Source of the DNA: Podocnemis expansa
Lineage: Eukaryota > Chordata > Testudines > Podocnemididae
Direction of reading: 5' to 3'
Assembly: GCA_007922195.1 (NCBI GenBank)
Contig: ML682038.1
Location: 1,750,682-1,814,681, forward strand
DNA length: 64,000 nt
The notes beneath the pieces are model-generated. The model saw only the letters and a program-made list of their open reading frames with translations. It had not been told where the DNA came from and did not search any database. How positions within the stretch are numbered: the first letter of the stretch is position 1; the number at the start of each line of letters is the position of its first letter. This document shows, in pieces, positions 33,350 through 45,262 of the stretch. The position numbers and the translations under genes are program-made.

Positions 33350-34191
33350 CTACAAAAGGAAAATTGGAAAGCAATAATTTTCCATCATGAAGCCATCGTG
33401 TCCAAGCTCTCTTTGGCCTTAAAAAGAATCCCTGCTGATCTATAGGTTATTTCATATTTAAGAGACCTATGAGTATTTAATTCAAACATATGAGGTTGAA
33501 GAAATACACAAAATAACTGTATTGACAGCTGTTGCATAAAATTGCTTAGTATGGGCTAAATCATACAGGCTCTTTTCAGCCTTTGGACAAGTAAAACTCC
33601 CATTGACTTTACTGAGAGTTTATCCTGCATAGGGATGAAAGAATAGGATCCTTTGTTAACTGTACTTTGGATCTTTCAAAAGTGACTTTAGGAGATATAA
33701 CAATACTAAGTAGAGATGTCAGAATATTGAATCAAAATTCAAGATGGTTCCCATCTATCTTATGGAGATGAGTTTGAGCTACCAAGTTTGGAAATTAGAT
33801 CCATATTTCCTCCAAGTTCTAGGGAGTTGAACTTCTAATACTAAAGCCAGTTCTACCTCACCTAGAACTGCCCATGACAATAATTTTAAATCCAGAGAAC
33901 TGACACTAGGGGTATCTTCATATATGGCAGCAAATTTTAGCCACTGGATCAAATCTTTGGGACTGACTGAGTGGATGTGAAGAACCACTCGATCGATTCA
34001 GAGGTTGACTGAATAAATACACCCCCAGAAAAAAAATAATATGATGGGGGGCATTTCCTCTCAGTGCAGTGTAGTGAGATTGCCATGCTAATTAGAATTT
34101 AGGACATCAACAAGAGATATGGAAGCAAATCTATATAGCTTGTATATCTCCCACTGACTGCTGTTAAATTTCTTTGTAAGTGTAGACCATG

Positions 34192-34702
34192 CCTTAGGCT
34201 AGTGGTTTCCAACCTTTTTGGCTTGGGGCCACAGATTTCATTTTTACAAGCCAGAAGCACCACCAATCTCTGTCAGCAGGCTCTCACACACTGTAGCTAG
34301 ACAGAATAGCAAGGAGGCAGCGTTTTTGCTGATCTCCCATCTCCTTGGCTGCAGCAGGGAAACCATGTGTCCTGTAGCCCTATGAACTACAGGCAGTGGC
34401 TCCCTTCTGTAGCTAGGGGGATGGAAGATTGGTGCTCTGCTCTCTCCAGCTGCAGCAAGAATCTCAGCACTTACAAACGTAGGCATAGTGCTTTGCCGCG
34501 CTTCCTGCTACAGCCAGGAGGAGGGGTGTGCTGATCTCCCATCCCCTTGGCTATACCAAGGAGCCTGCACCAGTCTTTTAGCGGAATAGAAATATGCTCT
34601 ACCTAGGTCCTTAATCAGGGGCTCCCTTCTGCAGCCAGCAGGAGGGGAGCTGCAGGCCACTTTCGGCCTCCAGGCCCCAAGTTGGGAATCACTGCCTTAG
34701 GC
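34192..34702. mobile_element. hAT-type element (34200-34694) with perfect 8-bp target duplication
   Basis: CCTTAGGC flanks both sides (34192-34199 and 34695-34702). Ends are TAGTGGTTTCCAACCTTTTT and, complemented, CAGTGATTCCCAACTTGGGG, typical of Charlie-like hATs. The interior has a diverged internal duplication: GCTGATCTCCCATCTCCTTGG (about 34329) and GCTGATCTCCCATCCCCTTGG (about 34529). Confidence 0.92.
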
Positions 34703-35692
34703 TCTGTCAACAGATGGATTCACTGACTAACGAACTGATTTCCTGCAACATTCATATATGGACCTGAAACTCTAAAGCTGCAAGGTTGACAAATTTATCC
34801 ATGGTGCTATTTGGGTCACTGTTTTGTTTTGTTTTTTAAACCATTAAAATTAGTCTCAGTTTTAATTCAAGAAATGAATTCAGTCTCTGGAACAATTAGA
34901 ATGAAAAGCACTGGAGAATGAAGCTCTTTCCATGTACAGTACATCTGACCTCTGGATAAGTACATTATTGAGAATATCCCATAATGTTTATCCAATATAC
35001 TCATTACTCAAACTCATAGCTTGAGATAAGACAACTGCAGAGAATAATTCAGTTTTTAAACTTAGGTGTTTTGGGGAGTGATTCAATGATGAAGTGGCAA
35101 TTCAAAGCTGAAAATGAAATGGATATAGTTATCTTAGTCTGATTGTATCATATAAGCAAGCCACATATATCTGGTGGGATTTGACAAAGGCTACCAATGT
35201 ACAAGTATTATCATGCTAGGGAAAAGTGATAATAGTTCACTATACTAATATCACCATAGTTATTTTATTTGTAGCTTTTCATAACCGTGTCACCCAAGAT
35301 GTTTTGATTGCCTGTTCAAGATCAATTGAGGATTTTTACTTTAAATTTATATCTCACATCTCTGTCTCTTTCTCTATCATGCACTTATGCATTACACACA
35401 ATCTCTCCTTATATAGCATACCAGTTCGTGAGATCCTTTTACAACAAGGCATTAGAATTAAAACTGGTGGGGAAAAAAATCAACTATGATTTTTGCTATT
35501 TTTTTCATTGTGGACAGAGTGAGTGATTTTTCAAAAGGTTATTTATAGCCCTGTGGATTGATTTGGTGTATTATTTGGAGAGTGGATTGACTAACAGTGA
35601 ATCATGGCAATAATACCCTCGAATCCAGAATACTTGCCATTTTCAAGTCATTTGTTGTCCTAACAGATATCAGATAATATAATGCCAAAATC

Positions 35693-35866
35693 CAAAGGGA
35701 TAGCTGTGTTAGTCTAGTTCAGTAAAACAAACAAACAAGGAGTCCTGTGGCCCTTAAAGACTAACAAATTTATTTTTTGCATGAGCTTTCGTGGGAGAAA
35801 ATCCCCATGCAAAAACTAAATTTGTTAGTCTTTAAGTGCCACAGAACTCCTTGTTTGTTTGTTTTT
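35693..35866. mobile_element. Penelope-like repeat pair forming a near-perfect hairpin
   Basis: The left arm (about 35722-35786: AAACAAACAAACAAGGAGTCC...ACTAACAAATTTATTTTTTGCAT) is followed, after about 20 bases, by its inverted copy (35807-35866: ATGCAAAAAC...TTTGTTAGTC...ACTCCTTGTTTGTTTG). The CTGANGA half of the hammerhead-like motif is missing; GAAA and one stem strand (CCCACGAAAGC, minus strand) remain. Long palindrome, likely unstable in cloning. Confidence 0.75.
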
Positions 35867-38258
35867 CAGACAACATAAGTCGATTTTGACAACCCAACCC
35901 CTCTGTTAATACATTCTGTGCACTCTTTTATGTATTAATATCTCTGGAATACAAAAAGTTTATTAATACCCATAATTTGGGTTACCAACCCACTGGAGAA
36001 AACCAAAGAGTTCACTGCATCAACTGAAGACTCAAATTTGAACCTTGAAAAACATTTATCTTTAAAGATTGTTTCTGACTTTCTGCTTCCTTTTAACAAC
36101 TGCTAGTTTCCCTCCTAGTCAAACATATTAGCCTTGAAAGCTATCATTATCTCTGCCTCTAGCAGACAATCTATATCAAAACAGTTGTACACATAAAACA
36201 GTAACTACTTCTTGGCTGTATCTCTTCTGATCCAGCTGTTTCACTGAATAGCAGTTGGTGAATGGAGAACTGGAACATGGGTAGCCCTGAGGCCTTATTT
36301 GCTAATGTTACTCACCAGCTGCTGCTTTATGTGGTGTTAGCAGGCAATGCTTGGAAGTCTGCCAGTTGCAGCAAGAACAAGGGAAAGTACGGTATCTCTG
36401 AAGCCCTTCCATTTACCCCTGTCTGTCATCTTTTGACACTGAAAATTGTTGAGTGTTATCCCCAGGCCCACTAAGAAACACTGCTAGAGTTAAACTGCAA
36501 ATAGAGCTCACACTACCCCTTTGCACACTTATTTTTTTTTGGGTACCTCTCAGATAATCTAAGGTAACCAGACCAGTGCTATAAAGGCAAAATAACTCAG
36601 TTTTTCATTAGAACTGTGAAATGCAGTATATAAAAACCTAAACAAGTATTTTTATTAATGTTTCAAATCACTATGAAGGTATATGCCTCCATGAAAGCTG
36701 GACACAAATTTAAAAATAACATCATGTTGTTAATTTTTATTTAAAATGTATTTGCTAACTGCCAACATATCACTGGCTATCAAAACTGCCTGGTTATTAA
36801 AAACCTTGCCAAGTTAATCATGAGAAGTGAGCACCCCACAGATCAGGATAAACCAATTCCAAGGGACACCAGACCCCGCCAAAACAATAAGCACAAAACC
36901 TGCAGACATTTTTCCATTGCTATAAGGATCAATACGCCCCACAACACACCCTTCAAGGTCAATGGTCCTGCACATGACTATCACAACATGTGATATCTAA
37001 GCCCATCAAATGCCCCAATAACAGCTATCTGGGAGAAACCAGACAGTCACTACACTCTTGAATGAACTCACGCAATAAAACAATAAAAGATAAGAACAGC
37101 ATATGACCTGTGGGCGAACGTTTTTCACAAAGCAAACACTCTATTTCTGACCTATCAGACCTCATCCTCACAAAAAACTTGCCCAACAACATTTTCGAAA
37201 GATGATCCTGGGAGCTTATGTTCGTACCTTTTCTAGACACTAAAAATCATGAACTCAGTAAAGATACTGGATTTATGGGTACTACATCCTGATAAGGTAG
37301 CAGAGTATTTTTATCATTATTTTACAGGTGAGAAAACCCAGACACATCTTCTGAATTTGTGTGCCTGGATTTCAGTTACAAGCACAAATCTGAGTAGCAA
37401 CACTTGTAAATAACAGATTGCAAACTCAGCTAAAGTAGTTAGAGACGCAGCTTCTGAGATTTGCACCTAAAATTCATTCCATAGGTGCAAATTAGGCACA
37501 CAGACTGAGTTTAGTTTAGTTTCATTCTGGCTAAAAATATATACTTCTAAGTACTTGCCCAAAACAACCATGGTGGAGAAAATAGAACTCAGGCGCCTTA
37601 AAGACCAGATCATCCTTTCCCCCCTAGCTTTAAAATTAATGTGAAGGATGGACCCTCTAGCAAGAACACACCCATATGGCCCCAAAATGAAAATTTCTAA
37701 ATGGGAGACTATCAGGGATTATAATCCTGATGTTCTTATTAGAATACAATAATTGGGACAGGATCCATCAAACCATTCATGGATCCAAGATATAACATGA
37801 AAAAGGAATAACCGTGTTTTCTGATTTAAGCTTGGCTTAAATCAGACTGTAATCTGCAAGACAGAATGACATGTTAATTGTCATGGCTGGCACTTACAGA
37901 TCCAAAAAAAGCAGATCATAAGAAACAAATTTAGTCTTTAAAAAAATTAAAATTAGCAGGACAGTTTAAAATTAATTATGTTGCTAGCCAAATAACCACT
38001 ATTTTATTTGCAAACATTCTTAGGGCTAACTGCAGCAACAGAAGAGAACATTCCACTCTTCCTTACATAACTATTTCATACATTTCTGAAAAAAGGAGAA
38101 AAAGAAGAGAAGTTAGTCTATAATGACACTCTAAGTGTATACAAGAAACACAAAGAATTATACAAGAAAAGATGAAAATACTAAAGCAAAACAAAAAACA
38201 CATAGTGCCTGATTCGCTGAAGCTGGTGCAGATCACATCTCCTGTGCAAACTAGTTCT
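35867..38258. other. Intron sequence, nothing recognised
   Basis: A MIR-tail-like scrap (TTATTTTACAGGTGAGAAAACC, near 37318) is the only hint of a repeat. Confidence 0.4.
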
Positions 38259-39146
38259 CTAGCTTGTAGAGCCCTGCAGAACTGTGAGTATCCACTTCAG
38301 ATACGCGGATATCCGCATCCACAGGTGCAGATATCTGCAGACCAATGTTCCCTCTAATTATTAATAGGCTGTGTGTGCAAAAAATTTCTTTTGTGCAAAT
38401 TTTTGGAATCAGTTCCCAAATCTTTGCGCACTCCAGTGAGTGTGGTCAAACTAGTGAGCACAACGAAGCAAGTGTGTATGATGCAAACAATATCTAAATT
38501 TTATTTTTATATGGTGATGGAAATGATTTTATAAATTACAAAACCTTATTTGAAACATGCTACTTGAATCCACCTTCTTAAAGTAGTATAAAAATATTAG
38601 CACTGTTGAATTTTTTTGTGCGTGCTATGTTTTGTTGTGTGCACAGGTTTCATGACCTGCATGCATGCACACATGCGCACAGCTTAGAGGGAACATAGCT
38701 GCAGACCCATTGTTGTGGATTGGAGTATGGATACAGATTCTATTTTTCTCTGCTGAGGGTGCGATTGATCACTGCAGTTGCTGCTATGATCTTGGTCAGC
38801 AGCAACAGGGGAACAAAGGAAGTGCTCTTGTCAATCCCAGCTCAGCTGTGGGTGCTGTCTTCCAACCAATCAGAGTCCCTCAGACTTTGATTGGCCAAGA
38901 AACCTCCGGTTGACACAACAGTGTGTGAACTGCAAACAAGAAAAAGAAAAGGTGGGCAGGGCCCATGTAGGGAATGAGCCACTCAAAGGCCAGCATGCTG
39001 ACTGAGTGAGCCCAAGCCCAAGTATGGATGTGGATGCATATAAAATGTGGCATGCGGATAACAGATTGGATAGATACTGACACTGAGCGGATGCGGATTG
39101 GATCCGCATCCACATTTTTGTAGTCATGCAGGACTCTACTAATTTG
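38259..39146. mobile_element. hAT-like element (38267-39138) containing a nested hAT
   Basis: Inverted ends TAGAGCCCTGCA and TAGAGTCCTGCA (complemented) carry GGATCCGCATCCAC / GGATATCCGCATCCAC sub-terminal repeats. Flanks CTAGCTTG (38259-38266) and CTAATTTG (39139-39146) agree at 6 of 8 positions. A younger element sits at 38343-38698. Confidence 0.7.
38335..38706. mobile_element. hAT-type MITE (38343-38698) with perfect 8-bp target duplication, nested
   Basis: CTGCAGAC flanks both sides (38335-38342, 38699-38706). Ends CAATGTTCCCTCTAA and, complemented, CTATGTTCCCTCTAA. The 356-bp interior is non-coding, with a GTGTGCGCATG-like right part (purine-pyrimidine alternation near 38660). Confidence 0.93.
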
Positions 39147-42100
39147 CCCTGAGAGACAGCAGGCATTATTATTATAATATTTATTTCCTCCTTTGGTAGT
39201 TTTTACTTTAGTTTGTAGATGAGGCTCCAGAGGAGCTCTGCTGATAGGGCTGCTGATGGGGCTGATAGTTCTTTGCATCTCTGAATGGCTTCAGGCTTAA
39301 ATCAGGGGAAAACAATTAATTCCTTTTACAGGTGACTTATAGCCTGAATATGGCTTGATTTCAGCTACATTCCAATTGAACAGTTTTGATAAAGATTTTG
39401 GGAGAGCAAACTTGAACTTCCTTTTGCTAAAAGTTTTCCAATTAGAATTCTGAACCGGTACATCCCCCAGACACATGGCTCCCCAGCATCACCCATCTGA
39501 GGGACTTCACTGGCTCACTATGAGTTTGTTGGAAGACAGGAGGTTGAAGCTGCTTTGTTCTGCTTTAGCCTTGTCCTCTGGCCAATCTGCAATTTGCAGC
39601 ACTCTATGTCAATTTTGCTGACATAAACCCAAACTAAACCTTCACTTTTGTACATTCTCAGACAAAAACTACATTAAAATGACATGTATGAGTCGGAAGT
39701 ATGGTGTGCTAACTCCAGGTATGAGTCAGGCCCACTTAAGTAATGATGGCTTAAAAATCAGAAGATTTTTTAAAAAAATATATTGCAAGTCTTTGATGCG
39801 TCTTCTGTTTTTTTGAGCCTTTAGGTTCATCTCAAGTTTTTCACACAGCCATTAATTTTAGATACTTACTTCTTTTTCAGTAAAAACTGAGAGTCTTACA
39901 GTCACATTTGACTCCAGAAAGAGAGCAAACCTCACATGATAAAATTGTGTCAATTGATAACAATGAGATGGAGCTGAGCTTGAGAGAACATATCAGTAAT
40001 TGAAGTAAAAACATATCACACGTGTTTTGTAATTATCCAAAATACCAGAATTATGCAGTCTGGAAATCAGAGATCCACATTTAAGAGAGATCCAAACAAG
40101 CTAAAATATGGATAGGGATACTTCAGGAATGCACCATTCAGGATGCAAAATTCCTTCATTCTGCCATGTAGTGAGATCATGCAACAATCCTAAAATTCTC
40201 ATTGAAAGATGTTAGTGTCTGTGGTTCCAGATTAGTCGAAACTGATTTAAAAAAACAACTTAAGCATTTTCATGTTTTTTTTCTTAATGTGTAGTTATAG
40301 AAATACTAAGATCAATTGACAAGCTAGATTTGCAGGAGAAGAATAAAAAATGATCTTAATACTTTGGAGGTGTTTCAAATCTGAACCCTGATCCGCATCC
40401 AAATTTGATTAATGTCCCTCATAACTTTATAATAGGAGGAAAAACCCCAAATCTAAATACTCCCAAATATATATGTCTGGAGGGAGGCAGGGAGAGAGAG
40501 AGATGGGACTAGGTCCAATTTTAGCAATTCAGACTCCTCTCTGCCTATTATATATATCTCAAAGGATGATTCCTAAGAAAAACCTTGTAAAGAAACTGCA
40601 ATTAATGTTGCATGACTGTAGAGAAGTAGAAAATACAATTGAAGAGTAAAAACACTGCATGGACCGACACCAGAAGGGTCATCCTTTATATATTTATGTA
40701 CAAAGCCAAATGACTGCAAAAGGTTTTAAGGAAAAAGAGGTAGGCATTTTGGGAGTACCTCATTGTCATACTGAGGGGCATTTTATAGATCCTGATCAGT
40801 GGGTTTCAAGCATTTTATATATCATAATCAGTGAATTTTGGCCTGCAATGAAAATATCATCTTAAATTTCTATTTTATTAGTGAAATTATTCAACAATTA
40901 AAAAAAAAATTAAATGCCAGAAACCTTAAAAGTAAAATGAACCCTAGACAAGAGGAAGCCTAAGAACAAATAACCTGATATTAAGTTTTCTACTTAAAAC
41001 CTACTGACATCATTCTGCTAAAAATATAAAGTCACTTTAGGTTGCCTTATGTGGTACTGGCTTGGTAAATGACCATAATTTTTATTAAAACAACTAAATA
41101 CTCAAATTTTGACTGAAAAATTTTATAGAACACTAATATAATGAAGTGAAAACAGTAATATACAGTTTCTATTTTTTCTGGTATAAAATTTTGTCACTAT
41201 TAACATTCCTTTCTACTTTATTATTTAATACCTGTGAGTAACACAGAGCCAAGGTCTCAAAACCAATCATTTCCAAAAACCAAAACACCTACCAGCTCCT
41301 ATTCAGTTTTATATAATACCCCTTTATTTAAAACAACATCCAATAAATTTCATTATAAGAAGTTATTAAAAGGGTTAAAAACCTATTAAATGTCAAAGAA
41401 TTTGCCTGACTCAAACTTCTAATAAAGAAACAGAATAGGCTTTCTTTCTGAATTATTTAAATCTTTACTGACTGTGCAGTGAACCATGAAATTAGAAAAG
41501 TGTTATTAGAAGTGTTCTCTGGTTTTTATAAAAGTTGCAGTATAGAATGTATCAAACCACAGTCTTTAACTAGACTAGTTAAAGAAATAGGTTTTTAATC
41601 CCAAAAACATGTCTTCCACTGATATAAAAGGGTCATAATTAAAACTCTGGCCTGCAAGTTGAAGATAATAAAATTATTATTATAGAACCATACATGTTCA
41701 TTTAGTATATTCTGGATGCATGTTTCCACTTTAATTTGGACAAATATCTTCAGTTTTGTTTGATCTTGCAAAGTTCACTAATTCGGATCCTCTCAGCAAA
41801 TGATTAAGTTCTTAATAGTGACTAATTCTAAAGTATTAATGGTAAATAATTTGTGTTATCTTTTTTTTTTTAAAGTGTCTAATGCTTACAGGGTCAACAG
41901 CAAGTGTAGGTTGACACCAGAGAAGTAGGATCAGAGAAGTGTATATCAAATATTTTTGCACATATTTCCTGATAACAATATTAACTCTCCATTGAATTTA
42001 ACAAACTACAGCCCAGTTTTATATTTTAGTAATTATTCAAGTGAGGAAGACAAATATGCCTTTCACATTTATTTTGAAAATTCTAAAGGAATCTTGGATC

Positions 42101-42171
42101 AGTAGTATATTCAAACAGATTCAGTCAAACACACCTGAATCAATTGTTATTATGCAAGATGTAGTCAAAAA
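39147..42171. other. AT-rich intron sequence, nothing recognised
   Basis: No element termini or coding signals found. A GA-repeat (GAGAGAGAGA) lies at 40493-40502. Confidence 0.45.
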
Positions 42172-42610
42172 GGTTATGTCTTCACCTAAAATCTTAGTCT
42201 GGACTTGGTTAGTCCAAACCAAGTAGTTTGAAAGTTAGTTTGAACTAAGCATGTTTTTTTAGTTTGAACTAACTTTTAATTTGAACTAAAAAAAAAAAGC
42301 AGCAAGATCAAACTAAAAGTTAGTTTGAACTAAAAAACACATTTAATTTGAACTAACTGCTAGTTCAAACTTATTTAGTTCAAACTTATTTAGTTCAAAC
42401 TACCACGTTTCCATTGGGCTAGTTCGAAGTAAAAATGCAAATGAGTTCGAACAAAGCAGTTAGTTTGGACTAACCTGCCAAACTAACTAATTCAAACTAA
42501 CCTTTGATTAGTTTGAACTAATTTTTTTTTTTTAACTTGAACTAGCCAAAGGCTAGAGTAGACAGGGTTCACATTAGTCTGGACTAAGTTTGCTGGTGTA
42601 GACATAAGCC
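42172..42610. mobile_element. Fold-back element, GTTTGAAC palindrome type
   Basis: Left end GGTTATGTCTTCACC, right end GGTGTAGACATAAGCC. The interior is AGTTTGAACTAA / TTAGTTCAAAC units. It aligns with the element at 17581-17995 over its left third and through the TTTTTTTAGTTTGAACTA block, so these two are one subfamily. Confidence 0.8.
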
Positions 42611-44933
42611 CAAGAGACTACGAAGATGCTCGGCAAAGCAATATAGCTTCCTTATAACAGATCCCGGGGACCTGGATCTACTAAGCCTAAGAATAAAAGC
42701 AGACTGAAAAGTATTAGTGAGGAATAGCTGTAATTTCATTCACCAGAATTGCTCTACAAAGTCAGATTCAGTGAGGCTTTGAGCATTTCCTGAAAGGTCC
42801 TGTCGGCCCTCTTCTTGCCCTGAAGACAGTTGGCCAGGTATAGATCTGTTTGAATTAAGACCAGGGAAGGATAAAGGGAAGCAGTAATAAATACTTGTCT
42901 TCTCTGAAATCCACTGATCCTGGACCTGCACAGCAAACTGTCCCTTCTCCAACATAAGGTTTCTGTGTCTTATCCATGGATACTCATTGCCCCAGTGGGC
43001 CATTCTATTCTATTCAGGCTTTTATACTGCACTCATGACCATAGTATTTGAGCACCATTCTAGCAGTCAAAGGAAGATACACAAGTTATTTTAAGTAACT
43101 TGCATATCTCCCTTTGACTACCACTGAAAACAATGTGTAGTATAGACCAGGACAGAGACTGGTTTAGAGTCACTGTGTTAACTTTAAGACACCAGGGGAT
43201 TTCTCCCATACTAATGGAATCCCCTAATACTAATGGTAGCTAGTTCAGTCATGTTTTCTAGTAGCTTTGTTTTGTGGTATGATCTAGACTGATGAGAATG
43301 AAGCATTCTTAGCACCCTGCAAGAGTGGAGCCACAGATAACTTCTTGTAACTGAATATAATTATAAGAAATGGACTAAAAGGGCCAGATTTTTCCCTCAG
43401 TTGTGTGTTTGGCTTCTCCTGACAGAGGGACTGGACTGAATAATATTTTCAAGTAATGGTTCATTTTGAATAATTTGTAAACATTAGAATTTGATTAAGA
43501 TTAAAATTTTAATCTTAAAATTAAAGTGAATTTTTAAGGATCTTTTAAAATTATGGGAGAACAAGGAAATATGCAATTTATTTGGTTGTAAAATATTTTG
43601 GTTTTCTGTGCATGTGACTGATTTGATGTGAAAGTGTTCGTATGTCTCAAGTTCTAATTACAAGGATGGAGGAATGGATGCATGCATTTGTTAATGACTT
43701 GTAAAGCTGAAGGAATGGTATAGCGATCCTGGATGACCAAGTAACCCCTGTGAATTCTGTTCCATTCAGATTCATACAGTGGACCCATCAATGTGGCATT
43801 GAACACAGTATTCCTAAGAGATGGTTGACCAAACTGAAACTACCAGACTTACACACATTAATAAGTACCCAAGAAAAAACACAAATAAACAAAACATAAA
43901 ATTATACATCAAACTTTGTGATTACATATTGTATGTCTAACCAGTTCTTCCTCTTTTTTCCCCTCACCTCATTCTGAACCTGTACATTCTGAATGTCCTA
44001 CTGTCTGAGGCAACCCAGAATGCAGCAACAAATTCCTGGGATGGATGCTGAATTTTTCCTTTCCATTCCTTATTCTGCACATACAGTTGTCATTAAGTTC
44101 AAGCACTAGGAATGGCTGCTCCTTTTAAGGATTGCAGGACTGGGCATAGCCCTGGGAAATGATCTTTATGGTATATAAGCTGAAAACACTTTCTCCAAAG
44201 AAAGGTGAACAAATGTATAATGTGAGAGTATATCCTTTAACACTAAATTTTGCCCTTCAGTGTGTTCTTATAGTTCCTCTTAAGTTTAAGCAGAATTCCA
44301 TTTGTCCTTCCAAAGGAAACATTTGCAGCTCTTGGAGTTTAACGTTTTATTATTAACTCCTGTCCCCAGTCTTAGTAACTTGGCTAGGTACTAGGTATCT
44401 CCATGGTGTAAGAGAGATAGATTGTACCATGAGCCCTTTAGTCAAGATGTGACTCAATAACTGCTACCAAAGCTGAAGGGCTGAAGTAAGATCTGCAGCT
44501 CCAGTGGACTGTAACCATTTGAAAGTGTTACGATCCCCATTACTCCCTGCCCTCACCTTAGTCACAGTGACTCTGCAGGATTCCCCCCACATGGCTGGAT
44601 TGTACGGCACACAGGGATCTGCACCCTATACATGGGGTTGTGATATTCTCACTGCTGAATCTCACTGGTCCTGCTTCACGAAGGGCATTTCATACATTGA
44701 AATTAGGGATGGAGAAATGGGCAGGAGTTGGACTTCAATGCTTAAAATGCTCAATGACTTCAATATTTAAAAAATTATACTTATTTTAGCAAATTATTTC
44801 TTTTAAAAACCATCTCCCTCAAATGCAAGCAGTGGTATTATGTTAGCTGTATCTCTTATACTAAACATTTAAATTAAGAATTGTTAAAAGATTTTTTTTT
44901 TATTGGCAATGGTGAGGGAAACCATATAAAGTG
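42611..44933. other. Intron sequence, nothing recognised
   Basis: No repeat ends, LINE protein motifs or exon signals found. Confidence 0.4.
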
Positions 44934-45262
44934 GGGACCCGTTAATGCGCGACCCGTTTGCACGTGAATTCAGTTAATGCGCGCTCCGGTCATGTCCCCT
45001 GAAGCCATTAACTTAACACACGGGACTTACTAACATGTGGTGCCTAAAGGCAGAAGTTGACCTGGGCACGGAAATGCACAAAGTGAGTAGCAACTTAAAG
45101 AATCCAGTGCCCTAGCTAAAAGGGGAAGTTGGCCTGGGTATGGAAACAGGTAGAGTGAGCCTTCTAGTACTGCACTCTGATTTATTTATTTATTTATTTA
45201 TTTGCCACGGTCCCGTTTGCACGCAGTTCGTTTAATGCGCGGTCGCGGGGGCTTGTCCCCCA
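44934..45262. mobile_element. CpG-rich element with direct and inverted GTTAATGCGCG motifs, class unknown
   Basis: GACCCGTTTGCACGTGAATT then CAGTTAATGCGCG (44951-44983) is repeated in the same orientation as GTCCCGTTTGCACGCAGTTC then GTTTAATGCGCG (45210-45241). The outer edges GTGGGGACCCG and GCTTGTCCCCC look like a weak inverted pair. CpG density is far above the surrounding intron, suggesting recent arrival. Contains (ATTT)n at 45180-45203. A pogo/Tigger-like or other DNA-transposon origin is possible but unproven. Confidence 0.55.
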
